DNA of 64,000 nt from Psychrobacter frigidicola. GTDB lineage: Bacteria > Pseudomonadota > Gammaproteobacteria > Pseudomonadales > Moraxellaceae. The notes under the pieces are model-generated. The model searched no databases, was not told where the DNA came from, and saw nothing but the letters and a program-made list of their open reading frames with translations. The DNA lies in the NCBI RefSeq assembly GCF_007997305.1, contig NZ_VORZ01000001.1:186001-250000 (forward strand), given 5' to 3'. A program made the position numbers and the translations under genes. This document shows positions 19,054 to 27,326 of the stretch, piece after piece; positions within the stretch are counted from its first letter, which is position 1; every line of letters starts with the position of its first letter.

Positions 19054-19085
19054 GATCATATCCTATATAAAAACAATGTATCGTC

Positions 19086-19133
19086 GATAAATACTGGGAG
19101 GTTGGCGGCATAGGGCTAAGTCTTATGGATTAA
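19086..19133 (+). pseudogene. 3' fragment of a duplicated small lipoprotein gene
   Basis: The frame DKYWEVGGIGLSLMD-stop closely matches the tail of the gene at 17226-17783 (DEYWEVGGTGLRIMD-stop), and the DNA around it is clearly alike. Nothing else of the copy remains. It looks like the remains of a tandem duplicate displaced by the Asp-box lipoprotein gene. Confidence 0.7.
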
Positions 19134-19153
19134 GTAGAATATCTTAATAAATG

Positions 19154-19603
19154 TTAATTCGAATTCCAACGTTCAATGCTTATCAAATTTTCAGTTAAGC
19201 ATTGAGGTTGTCCTTTAGTTATAAACGTACCAACATACTTTCTTTCTATAGGGACAGCTGAAATCTCTAACGTTTCGCCTATAATTATTTTTTTACCCTC
19301 TAAAATTATCTGAGTATCACCTTCTTTATACTTAGTATATTTTGCCGGAAATATAGGTGTATACAGCTTATTATCCAATTGAAATAATAGGCATCTATTA
19401 TTCAGAACAAACTTGCCTATCGCAAAATACGCTATTGCTGGCTGAGGGTATTTGGATTCTTTATAGTAAGTAAACATTCCACTCGGTAAATCCAACCCTT
19501 CTTGATCATAATCAAAGCTACTGGCATCGTCTTTTAGGTTGGTTGCTAAAGCGCAGCCCGTTAAACAATAAGATATCAGCGTTATCACTATTATTTTTTT
19601 CAT
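19154..19603 (-). CDS. Small lipoprotein of the serpin-cluster family (minus strand)
   Basis: 149 residues with a lipoprotein signal (MKKIIVITLISYCLTGC), AAGGA just before the ATG. The core is IGKFVLNNRCLLFQLDNKLY, TPIFPAKYTKY and KKIIIGETLEIS, with a late Cys (PQCLTE). It is most similar to the plus-strand gene at 13807-14343. It is the only intact small family member on the minus strand, so a local inversion may have moved it together with the Asp-box gene. Confidence 0.72.
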   Translation of the reverse strand: MKKIIVITLISYCLTGCALATNLKDDASSFDYDQEGLDLPSGMFTYYKESKYPQPAIAYFAIGKFVLNNRCLLFQLDNKLYTPIFPAKYTKYKEGDTQIILEGKKIIIGETLEISAVPIERKYVGTFITKGQPQCLTENLISIERWNSN

Positions 19604-19767
19604 CGGTTTGCTTTCCTTAGATATAAAAGTATTTATTCAACTTTGAGCTTGATCTCCGAGTATGGCCATCATACATATGATTGACCATATAAATACTGCC
19701 TGTTTTTCCAGAATTGTTGACCTATGACGCCAATTTACTCTATTCGTTTAAACAAGTCCTATAAATT

Positions 19768-19812
19768 TATTAGCATTTGTTTACTAAATAATTTTACATC
19801 CCTGTATATAAT
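19768..19812 (+). promoter_or_regulatory. Promoter block of the third serpin gene
   Basis: TTAGCATTTGTTTACTAAAT followed by TGTATATAAT (TATAAT at 19807-19812) repeats the block before serpin 1 with the same spacing, and CATCATTC downstream is also shared. This points to common control of serpins 1 and 3; the second serpin lacks the full block. Confidence 0.5.
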
Positions 19813-19848
19813 CAAAGCATCATTCAAATATCAAAAGTATAAAATATT

Positions 19849-21210
19849 ATGAATAACCACAAACCAATCAAATCCATAACGAACAAGCATATCGTCGGTA
19901 GTCTTGCCCTTAGTGGCTTATTGTTGGCCATTACTGGCTGTAATAATAGCCTTGTGAATAACAAAGCCACCCAACCAGTCACTAACATACCCTCTTTGCC
20001 AGACAAGAATAAAGACCAATCGGACTCTAAAGTCGATAGCAAAGATGTCCCTAATACTGCAGACGACTCTACTTCAACGCCTGAAGGTATAAACACCGTA
20101 GTCAATGCTAATAACCAATTCGCAGTGGCCATGTATCAACAGCTAAATGGTCAATCAAAGCAAGTGGACGCTAACGTATTTTTCTCACCTTATAGCCTAA
20201 CCAGTGCTGTAGCCATGTTGTATGCCGCAGCGGAGGGCGACACCAAAGCGCAAATTCAAAAAACCTTTTACTATCCGTCTTTACCCATTCTGAACCCAAA
20301 CAGTGCCGCCCTCTATAATCAATTTAACAAACCCAGCCCAAACTATAAATTGAACACCATTAATGACTTATGGCTGCAAAAGGGTCGTATTCCCAACCAA
20401 GCCTATGTCGATACGGTAAAACGCTACTATGGTGGACAGATCAACACGCTTGATTTTAAAAATAATACCGAAGCATCTCGTCAAGTTATTAATGACAAGA
20501 TAGCCAAACATACCAACCAGATGATTCCTGAACTGCTATCAAAAGACAGTATTAAAACAAATACTTCGGCAGTATTGACCAATGCGGTTTATTTTAAAGC
20601 TGATTGGAGAAGTCGTTTCTGGGGTAGTGTTATTAAGCCTTTTTATCATTATGAGGATAAAAAAATGGTCACGATGATGTACCAAAGCTCATCGTTTGGC
20701 TATAGCGAAAATGATCAACTGCAAGTCGTAGAGCTGCCTTATAAAGGCAATGAATTATCGATGTTAGTCATTTTACCTAAATCTAAAACTAGGTCAGCTA
20801 TGCAAAAACTGGTAAAAGAGCTAACTAGTGAGCAAATCAAGCAATGGACTGGTGCTTTAAAAACTAAAGAGGTCAATCTAAAACTACCAATGTTTAAAAT
20901 AGATGAAGGCTATCCAATGAGGACACTACTGACAGATATGGGAATGCCAAGCGTCTTTGGGAGTCAAGCTAAGTTTAACGTGTTTAAAGACAGTTCACCC
21001 ATCGCCATTGACGATATTCATCATCAAGCAGTTATCGACGTTAATGAAATAGGAACAGAGGCAGCAGCAGCGACAGGTGTCGTTGCAGTAGATATATCTG
21101 GTTCTATGGTTCCACCAGTAGAGTTTGAAGCCGATCACCCGTTTATGTTTATGATTAAAGACAATAAAACCGATGCGATATTGTTTTTGGGTCAGGTGAA
21201 TAAGCCTTAA
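19849..21210 (+). CDS. Serpin-family lipoprotein 3
   Basis: A 453-residue lipoprotein serpin (lipobox LLLAITGC, Cys near 31). The domain begins near 75 (NQFAVAMYQQL, FFSPYSLTSAVAMLYAAAE). The hinge EIGTEAAAATG starts near residue 400; P16 is Ile where serpins 1 and 2 have Lys. P1-P1' is predicted at Ile416-Ser417, in a loop of the form VVAVDISGSMVPP. The body is close to serpins 1 and 2, so the bait loop has changed faster than the scaffold. The promoter block resembles that of serpin 1, while the downstream gene copy is that of serpin 2. Confidence 0.88.
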   Translation: MNNHKPIKSITNKHIVGSLALSGLLLAITGCNNSLVNNKATQPVTNIPSLPDKNKDQSDSKVDSKDVPNTADDSTSTPEGINTVVNANNQFAVAMYQQLNGQSKQVDANVFFSPYSLTSAVAMLYAAAEGDTKAQIQKTFYYPSLPILNPNSAALYNQFNKPSPNYKLNTINDLWLQKGRIPNQAYVDTVKRYYGGQINTLDFKNNTEASRQVINDKIAKHTNQMIPELLSKDSIKTNTSAVLTNAVYFKADWRSRFWGSVIKPFYHYEDKKMVTMMYQSSSFGYSENDQLQVVELPYKGNELSMLVILPKSKTRSAMQKLVKELTSEQIKQWTGALKTKEVNLKLPMFKIDEGYPMRTLLTDMGMPSVFGSQAKFNVFKDSSPIAIDDIHHQAVIDVNEIGTEAAAATGVVAVDISGSMVPPVEFEADHPFMFMIKDNKTDAILFLGQVNKP

Positions 21211-21316
21211 TTTCAGGTAATCCAATTAGGATACGGGTAGATTCATGCACCAATGAAGCTTTCAATCCGACATCTTGTTTACACGTGCAAAGAATCTCAA
21301 AAGCTCAGGAGCAGCA

Positions 21317-21780
21317 TTGCTAAATCATCTCGTTTTACTCACTGCACTTTTAGCACTCCTATCATTTTCAGGTTGCGCCAATCAGAGCTTAGAGAATCCT
21401 AGAGTTTTTCCTGCAGATTACCAGTGATTATAGAAGTTAAGCAGCTGTTACAAATTGCCACTTGGTCTCCCAATAAATATAACGGTCAATTTACAGCTAT
21501 GGGTTCTGGATATTTGACAGTTGTTAATAACTGTCTTGCTATATCTAGAGATAATGAGGTGACGACCAAAAATAATACTTATTTACTGGTGCTAGCGGAC
21601 ACTTCTTTTTCTTAGGATGCGGATACAGAGACTCTTACCTTTGAAGAAAAGCCTTATAAAATTGGAGATGAGCTTTATCTTGGCGGTACTGTATTTTTTT
21701 ATCCTAACGCGAATATTACCGATAAAATAAAAGTAAACTGGATAGATTGTGGTTTAGATAAAGGGTGGCTTGGTGGCTGA
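21317..21780 (+). pseudogene. Decayed copy of the TTG-start small lipoprotein gene
   Basis: It begins like the intact paralogue at 16508 (LNHLVLLTALLALLSFSGC), with a TTG start. It shifts frame near 21420, where one frame meets TGA and the other resumes at EVKQLLQIATWSPNKY. A TAG at 21613-21615 then replaces the Trp of SFSW, and the rest reads through to PYKIGDELYLGGT and GWLGG-stop. One frameshift plus one nonsense change make it non-functional. Confidence 0.85.
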
Positions 21781-21893
21781 GCTGGATAGACCATTACTTA
21801 AACTTTAGAAGCTGATTTTCCAGATAGCTTTAATAGATAAGTTATTTAAAAACGGTAATCTAAATAATAAACACGAAAACCTATGTGTAATTA

Positions 21894-21955
21894 TTCAACA
21901 TCTATTAAATATAAATGTTGAATTATTCCACATTTTTATTGACCAAAATGTGGAA
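21894..21955. repeat. Four phased half-sites in alternating orientation
   Basis: TTCAACAT (21894), ATGTTGAA (21915), TTCCACAT (21926) and ATGTGGAA (21948) have centres 21, 11 and 22 bases apart, close to whole helical turns. They form two inverted pairs. They lie about 130 bases before the tRNA-Asp fragment and may be arm-type integrase sites or an operator. The stretch 21781-22082 holds no gene. Confidence 0.5.
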
Positions 21956-22082
21956 TATAGCTTGTATAAAATGTCTTGAATTACGCTAAATGTCATAGCT
22001 GCTTATTAATTATATCCCTTGCTATATATAGTATCACAGGTTAATATACTTTAAGATCTCTTTAAGTAATTTAGTGGTTCTA

Positions 22083-22129
22083 GCCTGTCACGCCGGGGGT
22101 CGCGGGTTCGAGTCCCGTCCGCTGCGCCA
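22083..22129 (+). tRNA. 3' half of tRNA-Asp (GUC), attachment-site scar
   Basis: GCCTGTCACGCCGGGGGTCG and the bases that follow to CGCTGCGCCA match the tRNA-Asp anticodon loop (GTC at 22087-22089), anticodon 3' stem, variable loop, T arm, acceptor 3' strand and CCA. Upstream, GTAATTTAGTGGTTCTA only faintly recalls a D arm, and there is no matching 5' acceptor strand, so no functional tRNA can form. A 3' partial tRNA is the usual product of integration by a tyrosine recombinase at the anticodon loop; the full gene should lie at the other end of the island. Confidence 0.8.
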
Positions 22130-22171
22130 CATTTAAAACGAATTTAAACTGTAAAGTTTAAGCAAGTTTCG

Positions 22172-22207
22172 CCTCAAGTATTAAGTTACTTGGGGTTTTT
22201 TTGTTTT
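22172..22207 (+). terminator. Intrinsic terminator after the tRNA-Asp scar
   Basis: CCTCAAGTA (22172-22180) pairs with TACTTGGGG (22187-22195), followed by seven T. It is probably the terminator that originally belonged to the tRNA-Asp gene. The remainder, 22208-22421, shows no gene. Confidence 0.75.
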
Positions 22208-22421
22208 TATACTGTTAGAGTAAATTACATATTGATTGTTTTAGATGTGTTATAAAGTTAGCCGGTCTTCAATATCAATGGTAGCCTAAACCGTTGAAGT
22301 TTCATGCCGCTATTTTCATTACTGCAACTTACCCAAAATATTTTAGTTAGCAGTGCCCAGTAAATGTTTGGTTAGTATATAGTTGTATGTAAAGACAAAA
22401 GTTTAAAAAAGTGAGTACTTT

Positions 22422-22916
22422 ATGAAGCGCGCCAATCAGTTACAACCATTATCACGTCAACATCATCTTGGTCTTAACCTCTCTCACCATGCTAAAGCGT
22501 GTATTGATGACCCTAAAGAAATAACTAAGCATTGGCAGATTCTGTCGTCTTACCTTCATGATATGCAATATCACTTTCGAGTTGAAGATAATTTAATTGT
22601 CAAGGCTTTACTGCCTTATCAATCTACCCAGCCTGAGGTTGCATCCGTACTGGATACCCTTGAAAAGCAGCATAAGCTGCTGAACGAGGCGACTGGTAAC
22701 GTTCAAATGCCTAAAGAAATCGGCACTAACCATAACTCTGTGATAGAGGTTACCGTAACCCAAGTCAGACAACTTGCCAATATATTATACGATCATGTTC
22801 GTTTTGAAGAACGTGAGCTATTTCCTATCGTAGAAAAATACCTAACTAAAGATGAGTTAGATGCGATTTACAAGGCGAGCCCAGATAAGATTAAGCATTT
22901 AGATGAGCAGCGATAA
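22422..22916 (+). CDS. Hemerythrin-like (HHE) metal-binding protein
   Basis: A 164-residue all-helical protein with the hemerythrin ligand pattern: His cluster QHHLGLNLSHH near 14-24, HFRVE near 52-56, KQH near 85-87 and DHVRFEER near 124-131, giving the two HxxxE pairs of a di-iron four-helix bundle. Such HHE proteins bind oxygen or sense or repair damage from reactive oxygen and nitrogen species. It stands alone just outside the island scar and probably belongs to the core chromosome. Which gas or stress it handles cannot be told from sequence. Confidence 0.8.
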   Translation: MKRANQLQPLSRQHHLGLNLSHHAKACIDDPKEITKHWQILSSYLHDMQYHFRVEDNLIVKALLPYQSTQPEVASVLDTLEKQHKLLNEATGNVQMPKEIGTNHNSVIEVTVTQVRQLANILYDHVRFEERELFPIVEKYLTKDELDAIYKASPDKIKHLDEQR

Positions 22917-23469
22917 GTTAGTGATTGAAGAGTAATATAAAGTATAGAGCATTCTTAATTAATAATATTTAAGAAATATTCTATTTTAAATTTAAGCCTG
23001 TTCGAACCTGTTGTAATGATAGGTTCAAGATAGTTGCAGACGCATTTTAGAGCTGAATGGTTCATAATGAATGCTATCAACATAATGCCTTAATGTGTTC
23101 GACCCATCGATAATGCTTTCTAAAAGCGGCATTGAGCTGAGCTACACACATATATATTTGTAGGCTTTGGTAGAGTAACAAGCCATGCTTCACTAAGGAC
23201 TTGCTTAATAGCCTCAAGTTAGTGTTTAGCGACGATAGGATAGGGCTTTGGTAGAATTTGTAAGACACAGAGCTTATAGCTGATGCCAGTGCCGTTTGTT
23301 AACGTTCTAGCTTTTAGTTGGTTTCACTAAACGTATCTAAAATTTTAGGATTTTAATGAATTTATTCTAGTAAAGTATTTTGGTTATGACAAGAAAAATG
23401 AATAGTGATAAAGTTATTATCAAGCTTGATTTTTCTTACAGTTCAATATAGTAACAATATTAACCCATA
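22917..23469. other. Non-coding stretch, no gene supported
   Basis: About 550 bases between the hemerythrin-like gene and the fdhD terminator. The only open frame (23077-23268, minus) has no family signature and no ribosome binding site. No tRNA, repeat or promoter was recognised. Confidence 0.5.
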
Positions 23470-23506
23470 AAAAAACCTCAAACGCTTCAAACACCTGAGG
23501 TTTTTT
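23470..23506. terminator. Bidirectional terminator downstream of fdhD
   Basis: AAAAAACCTCA (23470-23480) and TGAGGTTTTTT (23496-23506) form a perfect stem with A and T tracts on both sides, so it can work on both strands. It lies 115 bases past the fdhD stop. Confidence 0.8.
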
Positions 23507-23620
23507 CGAATAATATTAGAAATATCATACAGCTAAAAAATTTAGTACTAATCAACAATAAGCAATATTTAATAATGTAGCTTAATATTAAATCTCTTGA
23601 TAACTAGACTACTATATAAA

Positions 23621-24631
23621 CTAGACTCCCGAATAATAGGTGACTCTGTCATCACGTAAAAAACCAGCCAACCCTAAACCGTAGCGCTGCGCAACACGCA
23701 CTGCTGTACTGGTAGGTGCGGACATACCAACCAACCAAGGTATCTGGATACGAATAGATTTTTGTACCAGCTCAATCGATAAGCGTGAGGTCATGATGAC
23801 GTACTCAACATCTACCTTATGGCGTAGTTTCCAACCGATAAGTTTATCGAGCGCATTGTGCCGTCCTACGTCCTCAAACAGATACAGATGCTCATCATGC
23901 ATGGTTGCTGCGGCATGCACAGCACCGGTTAATTGATGGGTATGTTGGCTAGCATCAACTTTTGCTCGCATTTTTAGTAAGCTATCAAGGCCGGGCTTAG
24001 TTGTCATCATAGGTGGCTTGTGCTCTAAATAACTGCTCAAATCTGGCAGTGCTTGAGTTAACCCTGTGATACCGCACATTCCGCAGCCTGTACGCCCTGC
24101 CAGCTGACGTTTTTGTGCTTGAATACGTTGATGGCAGCGCTGACTCAATACTAATTCTACGATATAAACATCATAATCTAGCAACTGATCAAAGGCTATA
24201 GAGGCATTGGCCTCATCAATTGAGTCTTCAGTGAACTTTTTAAAACTGGCTCTATCGGTCAGCTGCGTAACCTCCCAATCTAACAACTCATAACTGTGCT
24301 GAATCAAGCCTTCACTAAATAAAAACCCAATAGCCAGATAGTCAAGCTGGCTGGGACTGGCCATCAGTACCGCATAGTGAATACCATTGATAATAATAGA
24401 TATAGCCGCTTCTACCGCTAGGCTTGCCGACTTACTATCAATATGAATATCATCAACGCTATCTGTATCTATAACATTTTGACTGTGCTTATTTGATAGA
24501 TAGTAATGCTTTTGTGCCACGTGGTTACGTGCCAGCGGTGTTGCCAATGACTCTACTGGCACAAGCACGTCATCCGTTAGGAGTTCATGACTATATGGAG
24601 CGCTATATTGGGAGTTATATTCAGCTATCAT
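23621..24631 (-). CDS. fdhD: Formate dehydrogenase accessory sulfurtransferase FdhD
   Basis: A 336-residue cytoplasmic protein. FdhD passes sulfur from a cysteine desulfurase to the molybdenum cofactor of formate-dehydrogenase-type enzymes. The signature GRTGCGMCG with its CxxC lies near residues 180-188, and EDVGRHNALDKLIG near 255-268 is the other conserved block. An N-terminal extension of about 65 residues has low complexity. It is downstream of the YdeP-type molybdoenzyme on the same strand with an 86-base gap, so the pair is probably one operon and this enzyme its likely client. Confidence 0.92.
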   Translation of the reverse strand: MIAEYNSQYSAPYSHELLTDDVLVPVESLATPLARNHVAQKHYYLSNKHSQNVIDTDSVDDIHIDSKSASLAVEAAISIIINGIHYAVLMASPSQLDYLAIGFLFSEGLIQHSYELLDWEVTQLTDRASFKKFTEDSIDEANASIAFDQLLDYDVYIVELVLSQRCHQRIQAQKRQLAGRTGCGMCGITGLTQALPDLSSYLEHKPPMMTTKPGLDSLLKMRAKVDASQHTHQLTGAVHAAATMHDEHLYLFEDVGRHNALDKLIGWKLRHKVDVEYVIMTSRLSIELVQKSIRIQIPWLVGMSAPTSTAVRVAQRYGLGLAGFLRDDRVTYYSGV

Positions 24632-24717
24632 AAGTGCTCGCTATCTAGTTTTGGCATCGGCATAGTCGTGTTAGTTGCCCTTTTGGATGTTATTCAAGCA
24701 GCGTTTAGCAATGCTGA

Positions 24718-27105
24718 CTACGCAGAAGCCACAAGCTCATCAGCACTCACGCGTTCTAAAACGACCGTTAACGACTTATATGACGGTATTCTGGAGTCTG
24801 GGGCATGAGTGTCTAAGTCGATTAAATCATTACACTCAGGATAATAAGTGGCAACTGCATTGGCAGCAATATCCATCTCAGTCAATATTAGCGGTCCCAG
24901 CGTACGCTGCTGACCCTTGCTGTCTTGACGTAATACTCTAACGGTATCACCTTTTTGCCAACCTAGACGCCTCATCTCATCCGGATGCATAAACAAAACA
25001 TCACGACGATCCGTTTGGCGGTAGCGATCTTGGAAGCCAAATATCATCGTGTTGAATTGGTCATGGCTACGAACACTGGTTAATTGCCAAATCGCTTGTT
25101 CACTAGATTGAGCCTGATTCTGAGAGTCATCTATAGAAATACTTTGAGCATCGTTAACATCACTATTAAGGGAGTTTGCATGTTTAGAATCTGCTACAAG
25201 CTTCGATGTTCTCTCTGCCATTTGGGTTGCGACATAGGTAATCGGATATTTTGGTACTTCGAACTGGGCTTTGCCGCTTTCGGTATGCCATTCACGATGA
25301 CGGGCAGGATGATATAGATAAAAGCCACGATCTTCGGCACGAATACGCTGGTTAAAATCTTCAAAACCCTCAATCGCTTGAGCGATATAGTCACGAGTTA
25401 CATCAAAATCTGCACCCATCGCTTGCCAAGGAATTTTGGACTCAGATCCAAATAAATGGGTGGCAATATCGGCCACAATCTGCGCCTCAGATTTTAGGGT
25501 TTTGCTAATAGGATTTAGGCGACCTTGGGTGGCCACAATCTTACACATGGAATCCTCAATCGTCGCGAACTGTTCACCTTTAGTCGTGATTAGGCGCTCT
25601 GTACGACTGACGCAAGGCAGAATTAAATTGTCTACCCCTGGATACAACATGGTTTCATTAAGTTTAGTAGCCACAAAGACATTAAGTTGATTGCTCGTTA
25701 ATGCTTGCTGAATAGCACTAGTATCAGGTGCTGCAACCGCATAGTTACCGCCCATACTCATAAAGGCTTTAATCTTACCTTCAATGAGAGCTTTTGCGCC
25801 ATTGATGACATCAAAGCCATCTTCTTGAGGCATTGGATGGTTGAAGGTTTTTTCCATGCTATCAAGCAGGCTTTGAGATGGGCGCTCATGAATGCCCATA
25901 GTCCGATCCCCTTGGACGTTAGAATGCCCACGCACCGGCGAAGCGCCGCCACCATCAATACCTATCATGCCCATTAGCAACAATAGATTGGTAATCATCG
26001 CAACATTATCATCGCCTTGGACATGTTGGGTAATACCCATACCCCAAGTACAAATTGTGCCCGGACTCTCAGCGACAAGACGCGCAATGCTAATGATCTC
26101 TTCTTTACTAATACCGCAGCCACGTACGACATCTTCCCAAGATTGCTGACGCAACCAAGTGTCCAAAGCTTCATAGCCTGAGGTATGGGTGTTTATAAAG
26201 TCACTATTAACTTTACCGTTTTTGGTGAGCCATTTTGCCATACCAGTCAAGAGTGCCGCGTCACCACCGATTTGGATTTGAATCACGTCATCAACCATGT
26301 CATCACTATTACCTAACAGATGGGTAGGCTTTTGCGGATTTCTAAAGGCTTTCAGACCTTGTTCGCGCATAGGATTAACGGACAGGATACGGCAACCTTG
26401 CTTGTGCGCATGAGCAAGCATCTCTAACATGCGCGGGTGATTGGTTGCTGGGTTTTGTCCAAACATAATAATGAGCTTGGCCTGCTCAAAATCTTCTAAG
26501 ATAACGGTTGCTTTGCCTAAGCCTAACTGCTTTCCTAGCATCACTGAGGTAGGCTCATGACACATATTAGAGCAATCAGGTAAATTATTAGTACCAAAAC
26601 AGCGCACCAGCAACTGATACATAAACGCCGGCTCATTAGTCACACGTCCTGAGGTATAGAACATGGCTTCATCGGGTGAATCAAGCTTTTTCAATTGCTC
26701 AGCAATACGGACATAAGCATTTTCCCAAGAGATAGGCACATAGCGATCTTGTGCCGCATCGTAGTGCATAGGTTCCGATAAGCGACCGCTGTGTTCCAGT
26801 TCGTAGCCAGTCCACCCTTGCAACTCTGTGACGGTATGTCTGGCAAAAAACTTAGCATCTGTACGTATCGACATGGCTTCACTAGCCAACACTTTGATAC
26901 CAGTCTCACAGACATCCAGTGCTTTATGCGACTTATGATCTGGCCACGCGCAACCTGGACAATCAAAACCACCTTTGGGTTGGTTGCTACTTAATACACT
27001 CAAACTACCCCGCAAAAATGCTTGGTAATCCATAAGCTTACGAGCAGAAGAAATCAGTGCAGACCAACCAGCAGCAGGGTGCTTATAAATAGGAATTTTG
27101 CGCAT
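24718..27105 (-). CDS. FdhF/YdeP-family molybdopterin oxidoreductase
   Basis: A 795-residue single-subunit molybdoenzyme of the DMSO-reductase superfamily. The N-terminal block GGFDCPGCAWPDHKSH (about 45-60) is characteristic of the YdeP/FdhF group, which lacks the full four-Cys Fe-S motif of classical formate dehydrogenases. The middle carries bis-MGD binding blocks (MFGQNPATNHPRMLEML; GGGASPVRGHSNVQGDRTMG), and the C-terminal molydopterin dinucleotide-binding domain includes TYYPECNDLIDLDTHAPDS. A 40-residue Ser/Asn/Gln-rich insert near 660-700 is unusual. No partner subunits are adjacent, only fdhD. Whether it oxidises formate or another substrate is open. Confidence 0.88.
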   Translation of the reverse strand: MRKIPIYKHPAAGWSALISSARKLMDYQAFLRGSLSVLSSNQPKGGFDCPGCAWPDHKSHKALDVCETGIKVLASEAMSIRTDAKFFARHTVTELQGWTGYELEHSGRLSEPMHYDAAQDRYVPISWENAYVRIAEQLKKLDSPDEAMFYTSGRVTNEPAFMYQLLVRCFGTNNLPDCSNMCHEPTSVMLGKQLGLGKATVILEDFEQAKLIIMFGQNPATNHPRMLEMLAHAHKQGCRILSVNPMREQGLKAFRNPQKPTHLLGNSDDMVDDVIQIQIGGDAALLTGMAKWLTKNGKVNSDFINTHTSGYEALDTWLRQQSWEDVVRGCGISKEEIISIARLVAESPGTICTWGMGITQHVQGDDNVAMITNLLLLMGMIGIDGGGASPVRGHSNVQGDRTMGIHERPSQSLLDSMEKTFNHPMPQEDGFDVINGAKALIEGKIKAFMSMGGNYAVAAPDTSAIQQALTSNQLNVFVATKLNETMLYPGVDNLILPCVSRTERLITTKGEQFATIEDSMCKIVATQGRLNPISKTLKSEAQIVADIATHLFGSESKIPWQAMGADFDVTRDYIAQAIEGFEDFNQRIRAEDRGFYLYHPARHREWHTESGKAQFEVPKYPITYVATQMAERTSKLVADSKHANSLNSDVNDAQSISIDDSQNQAQSSEQAIWQLTSVRSHDQFNTMIFGFQDRYRQTDRRDVLFMHPDEMRRLGWQKGDTVRVLRQDSKGQQRTLGPLILTEMDIAANAVATYYPECNDLIDLDTHAPDSRIPSYKSLTVVLERVSADELVASA

Positions 27106-27233
27106 GATAGACCTTAATATAGAAATGATAATAAATGAATTATATTTAATAATATTAAATGATATTTGCAGAATAACCAGTAAAAAAATGCAACTTTACA
27201 GTATGGTTACTTTTATACTCACAGATAAATGAC

Positions 27234-27270
27234 AAAAACCTCAAGTCTATTAAGGACTTGAGGTTTTTTT
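27234..27270. terminator. Terminator downstream of the tsdA-like gene
   Basis: AAAAACCTCAAGTC (27234-27247) and GACTTGAGGTTTTT (27255-27268) make a long perfect stem with T tracts on both strands. It ends the minus-strand cytochrome operon 57 bases after its stop and insulates the molybdoenzyme gene. Confidence 0.85.
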
Positions 27271-27326
27271 GAAAATGGCATTATTAGATTATTTTATGAG
27301 AGTATAAGTTTATGAAGCTCTACGCA

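Noticed and set aside
21891..21960. CRISPR-like repeat
   Set aside because: Only four 8-base half-sites with short gaps, alternating orientation and no spacers.
22050..22129. A complete functional tRNA-Asp gene
   Set aside because: The D arm is only faintly recalled and the 5' acceptor strand and 5' anticodon stem do not match, so no cloverleaf can form.
23077..23268. Minus-strand frame of 63 codons, considered as a transposase tail
   Set aside because: No catalytic or conserved IS motif was found, and there is no ribosome binding site or inverted repeats.
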